Shown here: positions 57,126 through 64,000 of the stretch, in pieces | Layout of the letters: the number at the start of each line of letters is the position of its first letter | How positions within the stretch are numbered: the first letter of the stretch is position 1 | Assembly (NCBI GenBank): GCA_015680685.1 | Contig: MNCI01004656.1 | Location: 1,373,419 to 1,437,418, forward strand | Length of the DNA: 64,000 nucleotides | Direction of reading: 5' to 3' | Source of the DNA: Gnetum montanum | Lineage: Eukaryota > Streptophyta > Gnetopsida > Gnetales > Gnetaceae | The notes under the pieces: model-generated | Told to the model about the DNA's origin: nothing | The model's input: only the letters and a program-made list of their open reading frames with translations | The model's database searches: none | Program-made: the position numbers and the translations under genes

Positions 57126-58590
57126 GTTCAACCTACAAGGTCCTACAAATAAGTAAGCAAGAATACTTTCAATATTCCATTGCCTACCGACGCCTCTTAG
57201 GGAAAAATGGGGTGGGGCACTATAGTTCCAGAATGTAGTTCATGATGTTAAGGGAAAACCCTCTAGGACATTTGCAATGACACTACCCTTGGCATCTTGT
57301 TGATCTTCCAAAGATGCTATTTGGAATTTTTCTGACCTTCCGAATCTATCTCCATCACCGCTAACCATGTTGACTATAGCTCTCATCTTCAGTAGCTCCC
57401 ATTGGAGTCCCAATAGTACTATGGCCTAGCCACAACACTCCCATCCTCCAACACTCACCATTGCTTGAGTTTTGAAGAATGTCCAATAGCATAATTCTCT
57501 ATGATGTTGCTGGGTTTCCTTGCTCCTACCATTTGTGAGAACTCTTGAGCACTTGCACCACCATTACTTCTAGCCTCTTGAGTGCTCACTTCTAGTGCGG
57601 CTACTAGAGATTTCCAGCTTTCCACCAATGATGCCTGCACTAGCCTTCCTGCTTTGGACATTTCCCAAGCTTGACATAGCACTCATAGCCCATGCAATGC
57701 CCCAAGTAGGCAAGACTTCATTCTTATTTCACATGGTGGTTATTTTCTCTTATTTTCTCTTTGTTGTGCTTATAGGATAAAGCTTGGATGGCATCATTTA
57801 GGAATGTGTTTCACCACGATAGCAAGACATGACATTGTTCCAATGTACTTGCTTCAGCTAGCCTAACTACTTGAGAGTGCATCCCCAATATTCCCTCAAC
57901 TAACCTAACCTCTACCTCCTACTCTTGCAATTTTCAACATCCCTTGCAAGGTTCCCAAATGCATATGAAACTTCTTCCCATGATTAATTGCTAAACCCAT
58001 GATGGGCATAATGCAATTCATCCCATGGGAAGCCTTAGTAGGCTAGTCAAAGCCCCACACGGATGTAACACAACTCATCTTGGGGAGGAAACACCTGCCC
58101 TACAGCTACGATGTAGTTGCCTTCAAGAGGATGTCGGTATGCAATTCACCCCCAATAAAAAAAAGAAGAATAAATGGAAAATTATACAAGACAAGTACCC
58201 AAGTTGAATGGCACAGTTTCAACTTTGCAATTGTCTCAACCTTGGATCGATCATCTCTAAGCACTCTAACGAGAGGTCAAAATCCAAAGGGAAGGATACC
58301 TATGCATGCTGACTCCCTCACAAGCACTCCAATGAGGGATCATGCTATGGAAACATGCCATTGTGGCATTATGTCTCATAGCTACCCATTCTATCCAAGC
58401 TATCTCTTATCATCTTGACCCATCTCCTTGAACTTATCCCCTATTCCCTACCACACTTCATTTCCTTGGCACTCTCAAGCACAACAAAGGATTTTCTAAG
58501 CAAGCACTAACGAATAGTGTTGGTGTTGTGTTCTTTGTGGTGTTTCATATTATTTGTCAATGTCTCTCAGACCAATCCTCTAGACGTCAA
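57126..58590 (+). other. E 3' non-coding region with a minus-strand ORF
   Basis: No pol homology. On the minus strand a 75-codon ORF (57682-57455) is Ala/Ser/Glu-rich (MSKAGRLVQASLVESWKSLV, STQEARSNGGASAQEFSQMV) and looks more protein-like than its surroundings. Several Tat elements carry extra antisense ORFs here, so it may be such a remnant. The rest is unrecognised. Confidence 0.4.
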
Positions 58591-58591
58591 C

Positions 58592-58604
58592 AAAGAGGGG
58601 CCAA
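58592..58604 (+). promoter_or_regulatory. Polypurine tract of element E
   Basis: aaagaggggccaa, immediately before the 3' LTR start TGAAATACC at 58605. Primes plus-strand DNA synthesis. Confidence 0.8.
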
Positions 58605-60670
58605 TGAAATACCACTAATTTTGGGCTCCTATAGTTCAATGGAAGATTGGTCTAAGTGTTAAAACTTGGGTAAAATTTTTCTAACTCTAGTGTTACACTA
58701 TGCAGTGTAGATAGCGTAGCACCCTGGAAGTCCTAATGTTTGCAAAATTTTTCCTAAGCCTACCTACTACAGTCCCTAGCATAGTCAACGTAGCACCTAT
58801 TCCCAAGGCCAATTTGCAAAAATGTCAAGCTAGAAGCAATCAAAAGGGCACTAAGGATGGACTAGACTATTTGGAAAATTTTATATCTCCTAGGTTGTCA
58901 AGCTTGCTACACTCTTCAGTTTGTCTAGCTTGACAGATGTCCTAATGGCTAGTCCACCTAAGTGCCAGGGTAGGAGTTGTCAAAGATGCCTAGGATGGAT
59001 GAAACAATTTGGCAAATTTTCTATCTTTTGGGCTTGTTATGCTCTAGTACACTACACAGCCCAGCATAGGTTTTGGGACTCAAATTTTCCTACGTGTTAG
59101 ACTAGACATGGAAGGTATGTTTGGCAATTTTTCAACTTCTCAAGTGGCTTTTCCTACTTCATCCTCAGAGTGTGATCAGCATCCCATTGAAAACATTTCA
59201 AGTTCTGTCACAATTCATCCAAAATTTGATGTTACACTCTACTATGGTGCATAGCGTAGATAGTGTAGCAAAGGTTCTAGGGTCCAAAAATTTTTCAAGT
59301 ATGAAACAAGGAGGTATTAGGCCATTCTAACATGGAAAATGCACTTTCTAGTTGCTAAAGTTGCCTATCTTGCGACATTCCAAAGTGAAAACTTCAATTT
59401 TGACAAAATTTACTATAAAATGGGTGCTACGCTCTACTAGGTTGTGCAATGTAGATAACATAGTAGACTAAAGCCACAAAATTTTTCTAAGTGTTCATGC
59501 TATGCTCATCACGCTGGGTAGTGTAGATAGCATAACACTTAGAAAACACCTCTGGATGCCTCCAAAAAGCTCCCAGAGCTTAGCATCAACCTTCATTTTA
59601 GCTCTAACATCTCTCCAATGGGTAGGATTAGCAATTTGGTTTATTTTTTGCACCCCATGTTGACCCCCAAAGTTGTCCCTATGCTTGACCCTACTCAAAA
59701 GAGGAGGGGGGAAGACGTAGTCCCAGAGCATAGGCTCCAAGTAGCATTTTCGCATTATTTGTAGGTACATGAAAATTCTTCAGACTTTGGCATATGCAGT
59801 TGGGTAGTATGGTGATAGTTTGAAAAATTTTTGGTCCCTGTTCCTATCCTGTAGAGCATAGCACCATTGAGCTTAACACTTTGAGTGTAGCACACTAGCG
59901 TGACTTTTTATTCACATTCATGCTATGTGGGACCTAGGATACATGGAATCCAATCCATGTCTCCTAACAACCTTGGCTCTATAAATACCCCAGTAATTAG
60001 TATTCTAAGGGTTGGCTTTGGTAGTTGGCTTTGGTAGAACATTGGCAAACAAAATGTTGATGAGCGACAAATCTTAGCATTAGAGCACTCCTAGCATTGG
60101 CTTCACCCCTACACTTGAGCATGACAACTGCATTTCATCCCACATAGCATGAAAACCATGAGTCCAACAAGCTTTGGCTCCCTTGTGTCTATCAGTACCA
60201 CATCTACAACATCCTAGGGACTATGGCCATACTACCTTGCTAGCCCGCTATGTCCATCTAACACTGCATGCCAGTTATACACATCATTAATCAAAAGTCA
60301 TGCTCCCCCAATCTTGGGGTGGTGCATTTTCTCATCTAAACTCCCATTTCATTTTCCTACAGCATATATTTCAAATTTTTGGTGTACATGTTTATTTGTA
60401 TTGTCAATATGCATTAAGACACTCACATTGATGTACTCTCATTGTCATACATGTTACACTCTTGCTTGTTCTGACTTCTACATGTGATGCTATAAAAACA
60501 TTACTCACAAATGGTTATTAGACACCACATAAGTCCCTGTCTAATCAAGTAGACCATTCAAGGCACCTCATTTCTGTTCTCTCTAGCACGACCCTTCCAT
60601 AGACTTGGGGTTAGGTTGTACGCCTGACAACCTCTTCGTGTTCTAGCCACTAATGTTTTTAGATGCTACA
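58605..60670 (+). repeat. Element E 3' LTR
   Basis: 2066 bp, TGAAATACC...GATGCTACA. TATA box ctataaata at 59979-59987, followed by R/U5 of about 680 bp. Uninterrupted, and serves as the reference for the 5' LTR and the solo LTR at 13073-15092. Seven or so tatgcatag/gtagatagcgtag modules are spread along U3. Confidence 0.9.
59979..59987 (+). promoter_or_regulatory. TATA box of the E LTR
   Basis: ctataaata, conserved at the same place in the 5' LTR (46414-46423) and in the solo LTR (13716-13724, minus strand). Confidence 0.65.
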
Positions 60671-60675
60671 AACAT
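60671..60675 (+). repeat. Target-site duplication, right copy (AACAT)
   Basis: AACAT directly after GATGCTACA. Pairs with 42346-42350. Confidence 0.85.
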
Positions 60676-61617
60676 ATAGTAACATTATTACAACCCTCTA
60701 TAAGTCCTTTGTTTTCATAGCATAATGACCAATATTTGTATTTGATCTTTTGAACCCCAATTCATGGTCATCTTCATTACACATTATGTACCATTTTTTA
60801 GGAGCTTTATCTAACCTATTTTCTACCATGCAAACATAGTTAGGAAACCTTGAATAATCCAAAAAACCTTTAGATTGGTATATAAAAACTTCTTCTTATA
60901 TATCTTCATTCAAGAAAGTATACTTAACATCAAGATGATATAATTTTTAATTGTAGGTAGTAGCTATGAATAAAGCATACTATATAGTCTGCTACTTTAT
61001 ATTGGTAGAAAAGATTTCTTTATAGTTGATATGCTTTGTTTGTACAAAACCTTCAACAACTAGCTAGGCTTTATATTTTTACAATGTTTTATTACCTTTT
61101 TTTTAAATATGAAAAACCTATTTTATTACTTATTAACATTTTCATCTTTGATAAAGTCTAAATTAGTTTTGATATCTCATTTTTTGTTAACATGTTATAT
61201 TTTCATTTCATTACATCATACTAATCTTAGTTCTTCATAGCCTCTTATATATTCATGGGTTTACTTGAAATATCATTTCTAAATCACTCAAGTCAAAATG
61301 ATCTTCTGAAACAAATATTCTCCTACATCTTAGCCTTTTCATGGACATTTCACTTATATTTTTGAACTCTACTAGTCTTAAATCCTTTTACTAATTTGTA
61401 ATTCATTATGGTTACCAATGTATAGAGGAATTTGGGAGACTGAATTTCTCATTTGGACCAACTTCTTGATCATCATTTTCTTTCAAGGTTACATATGGTT
61501 GTGGCTTTTATAAGGGATCATTGTTATTTCTTTAATGCATATTTAATACATAATGTGATTTGATAGTTTAGAATAATTTATCAAATAGTACATTATGAGA
61601 TGCAATTATTTTGTGCT
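60671..61617 (-). pseudogene. Ty1/copia RT relic (D2), 5' part
   Basis: Continues the copia RT cut at 42350. Minus-strand wording matches D1: DYKEIFS, LDVKYTFLNEDI, EVFIYQ.KGF. The upstream block IKHKIIASHNVLFDKLF is at about 61610-61560. Most stops and frameshifts are shared with D1, so they predate the duplication. Confidence 0.8.
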
Positions 61618-62635
61618 TGATGAGCAAACCAATGTTTGGTGCTAAATTACCTTTTTTGTACAGATGTCACCTCATTTGTGACTAACTTTGGAGTTTTATT
61701 TATGGATGAATGGTTCAAAGTTAAAGGGATCATCAAGACAATAAATGGTTAGATCCAAATCCAATTAAAATCCTACAATTATAATTGTCACTTATGAGTA
61801 AAATCATAAATTTTTATCCTAAATTCTAACCATAAGTTCAAGAGTGGAAATTAAATGATTGAATCAAATTGAAATCATATAATATTAGTATAGAAAATGT
61901 AGATTACAAGGGAGACTTCACCTAATCTGTGACTTTGCCTTGTTGTTTCCATAATGCAACAACTTCAATAGCCCATCAATGGACACCAGTTGTTGATAAT
62001 TATCACAAGGCTTGACAAATCTTCATTGGTAATTTAAAAAAGGAAAAGCTTTGGATAATGGTCCCAATTTGATGTGGGTTTCTCTTGATATTTGATCCCC
62101 CCTTATTGGGTATTAACCTTTTCCATTTATACTAGAAGATTTTTGATTATAATTGGAAAAAATTCTCTTGTTTTGGTAAATTAATCATCATCGAACATGT
62201 TGATGGAGATTGGTTTCAAAGCATTGAATTGTATTGTGGTGGCTATGTCCTTTGATAGCCAATCTACATCGCACTAGTGGTGCAAACTGATATCTTCATT
62301 TTTTCACAAGGCACTTGGTCCTATAATCAAATGATATTGATCCTTGTCATGACAACAATGAAAATATGCATAATTTGAGTCAATATAAATTGATTTGATG
62401 ATGTATATCAATGATGCCTTCTTTAACACATGTCAAAGTTCTCGATCCCAATCAATATCCTTGTCAATTTATATAGATCCTATGATAACATACAATAATA
62501 AATACTTATCAAATTAATTAGTTCATATCAATGGATATCAAAGAAATCGATGCACTTTGATATAGTAAAATAGTAAAAAATATAAGAAGAAAAGATTTTT
62601 TATTTACCAAAACTAGAATAATTTGGGGTTTATCA
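61618..62635 (-). repeat. Copia-associated LTR-like repeat R1, copy 3
   Basis: 1.02 kb, minus orientation, starting TGATAAACC (62635) and ending GCTCATCA (61618). TATA-like tataaatgg at about 62120. Same neighbours as copy 2. Confidence 0.6.
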
Positions 62636-64000
62636 TAGCCCCCTACTAGTCTTGGCTAGTGCTTGCCCAATAAAGGCAATGATATGCACATAAATTTCAA
62701 CTAATATATCTAATATAAACATTCATCACACAACCATGCTTGTTGGCTAATAAAATAATTAAACCAAGCCTCAAAAGAATTAAAAATTTTCTTTCCATAT
62801 AAATATATTTCCATCAACAAATGCATCTCATATAACATTAACAGTTTCATTAACTTTTTAATTCATAAGAAAATGAAAGAGTACCATGTTAACATCTATA
62901 TATATATATATACACATGATCAAAATCAAACATTAAACATACCATCAGTGATTCTAGTTTTTCAAAGGAAATAAGGAAATTTTTAGTTGTCCAATTACCT
63001 CATAATGGGTCAATGACCACAACAACATAAAAATAAAATAAATATTGTTGCCAAGATAAAGCCTCTGATCCTTCCTCCACCTCCATGTCTTCTTCAAAAT
63101 GAGAAGCTTTTGTTCCCTCATCATCATCTCTGATTTGATGATGGACATTCTTTTCAATGTTTGCTACCCTCTTATCCATGACAATGTTAGTGGAACTAAC
63201 CTTCTCTAATATTTTCATAATCTTCCTTTATGTGGATCTAACCTCCTAAATCTAGTCTTGCACTTCTACTTTGAATTCACAAGCTTCACTAGCCTTTGGT
63301 ACCAATGAAGAGCTTGGATCCTTTGAATCATTTACAAAGGAGCCAAGCTTGGTATAAATTTTTAAGAAACATGCAAAGGTCTTCTTCTTGAGCACTGTGA
63401 GGTGCATCTTTGCACCTATTCCATTATCTTTCCAAGGATGGATGAACTAAGGAAAGGAAAGCAAAGCTTGAGGGCATCATCATTCTAGTGGTATACCATG
63501 TACTTGATTGGAACATAGGTGAAGTTTGCTTCCTTCTCAAAATTTAAACCCTTCATTACTTGGAGGGTTGAACTTAGAACATACATCATATGTGTGGATG
63601 GTAGGGTCTTTGTGATGATCATCCATCCCATGACACAGTGCTATGGCCAAAGGTTTACAAAATGTAAACCCAAGTCTATAGCATCCTAAATTTGGATTCA
63701 TCAATAAATTGATGGAAGAGATCATATTTCTCTTCCATGCTAGCCTTGGCCTTGAAGATGTCTTCTCCTTTGGCTAGTAGCATAGACCACTAGATCCTTA
63801 TTACAATCACCTTTACTCATGTTTCTCTCATTAAGGAAACTAAATAACACTATGGAGGATCTACTTTTATCAAATGTGGCTTCAAACTTCTATAAGATTC
63901 TAGGAATTATTCATGGTAAAACCAATCAATTGGGGGTTGGATGAAATCCTCACACCCCATTATTTTCAACTACTAAGTCATGACCACATATGTGTGGTAA
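62636..64000 (-). pseudogene. Unrecognised decayed ORF (copy in D2)
   Basis: Counterpart of 23298-24800, running off the window. Better preserved at its C-terminus: GSFVNDSKDPSSSLVPKASE, KIMKILEKVSSTNIVMDKRV, ANIEKNVHHQIRDDDEGTKA and SHFEEDMEVEEGSEALSWQQ, an amphipathic then acidic stretch in a 72-codon open frame (63218-63000). N-terminal patch near 63950: EDFIQPPIDWFYHE. Family not recognised. Confidence 0.5.

Larger units (their letters stand above)
42351..60670 (+). mobile_element. Tat/Ogre-like giant Ty3/gypsy element E
   Basis: An 18,320-bp plus-strand element bounded by TGAAACACC...GATGCTACA and the duplication AACAT. Order: 5' LTR (with its own 2.7-kb insertion), PBS region, gag with a Tat-type CxYHx3GH motif, protease, 1.8-kb non-coding spacer, RT, RNase H, archaeal-type RNase H, integrase, minisatellite region, PPT, 3' LTR. 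The second RNase H between RNase H and integrase is diagnostic of the Tat lineage. The size without the LTR insertion (about 15.6 kb) and the protease-RT spacer resemble Ogre elements. Coding frames are broken by stops, many of them TAG or TAA, so it is dead, yet the boundaries are still clean. Confidence 0.9.

Noticed and set aside
1-64000. CRISPR array, tRNA or rRNA genes, bacterial operons
   Set aside because: No regularly spaced identical repeats, no cloverleaf or rRNA motifs noticed, and all recognisable coding is plant retrotransposon or a plant AAA+ fragment. A tRNAscan/Infernal run would settle small RNAs.

Overview
This window is repetitive DNA from a large-genome land plant. The retrotransposon lineages present (Athila, Tat, Ty1/copia) are plant ones. 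The sequence is AT-rich and CpG-poor, and elements are nested in one another. A gymnosperm or similarly bloated seed-plant genome is plausible, but nothing here fixes the species. I found no intact cellular gene, tRNA, rRNA or CRISPR. Almost every coding stretch is a decayed retrotransposon ORF broken by stops and frameshifts.

Layout. Positions 1-908 are an Athila-type LTR. Positions 1.5-2.7 kb hold a minus-strand gag relic. Positions 3.2-5.2 kb hold a copia LTR-like repeat and a copia integrase relic (minus). Positions 5.2-19.0 kb are minus-strand Athila material. This is a truncated copy at 5.2-7.2 kb, an LTR-like promoter segment, then a long Athila element 'A' (3'UTR, IN, RNase H, RT, PR, gag, tRNA-Asp PBS, LTR at 18052-18999). 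Element A is split by a solo Tat LTR (13073-15092) and by a captured fragment of a host AAA+ ATPase gene of the CDC48C/NVL type (about 10.9-11.6 kb). Positions 19.0-24.8 kb hold a nest called D1 here: unclassified repeat, copia RT (minus), copia LTR-like repeat, and an unrecognised minus ORF. Positions 24.8-28.7 kb are Athila 'C' (plus), internally deleted. Positions 28.7-36.4 kb are Athila 'B' (plus), with readable gag-PR-RT-RNase H-IN but no 3' LTR. Positions 36.4-39.7 kb are Athila 'F' (minus), lacking pol. Positions 39.7-42.35 kb plus 60.67-64.0 kb are a second copy of the D nest (D2), split by element 'E'.

Element E (42351-60670, plus) is an 18.3-kb Tat/Ogre-like Ty3/gypsy element flanked by the 5-bp duplication AACAT. 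It has about 2.07-kb LTRs, gag, protease, an 1.8-kb protease-RT spacer in the place where Ogre elements carry an intron, RT, RNase H, a second archaeal-type RNase H (the Tat hallmark), integrase, minisatellite arrays, a polypurine tract and the 3' LTR. Its 5' LTR carries a further 2.7-kb insertion that is CpG-richer and contains gene-like ORFs I could not identify.

History inferred: A+D1 and F+D2 look like two copies of one duplicated block, because the Athila LTR and the D nest occur in the same order in both. The solo Tat LTR (in A) and element E (in D2) each have an empty counterpart in the other copy, so both inserted after the duplication. All positions are by-eye alignments; boundaries without target-site or PBS evidence are good to roughly 10-50 bp.
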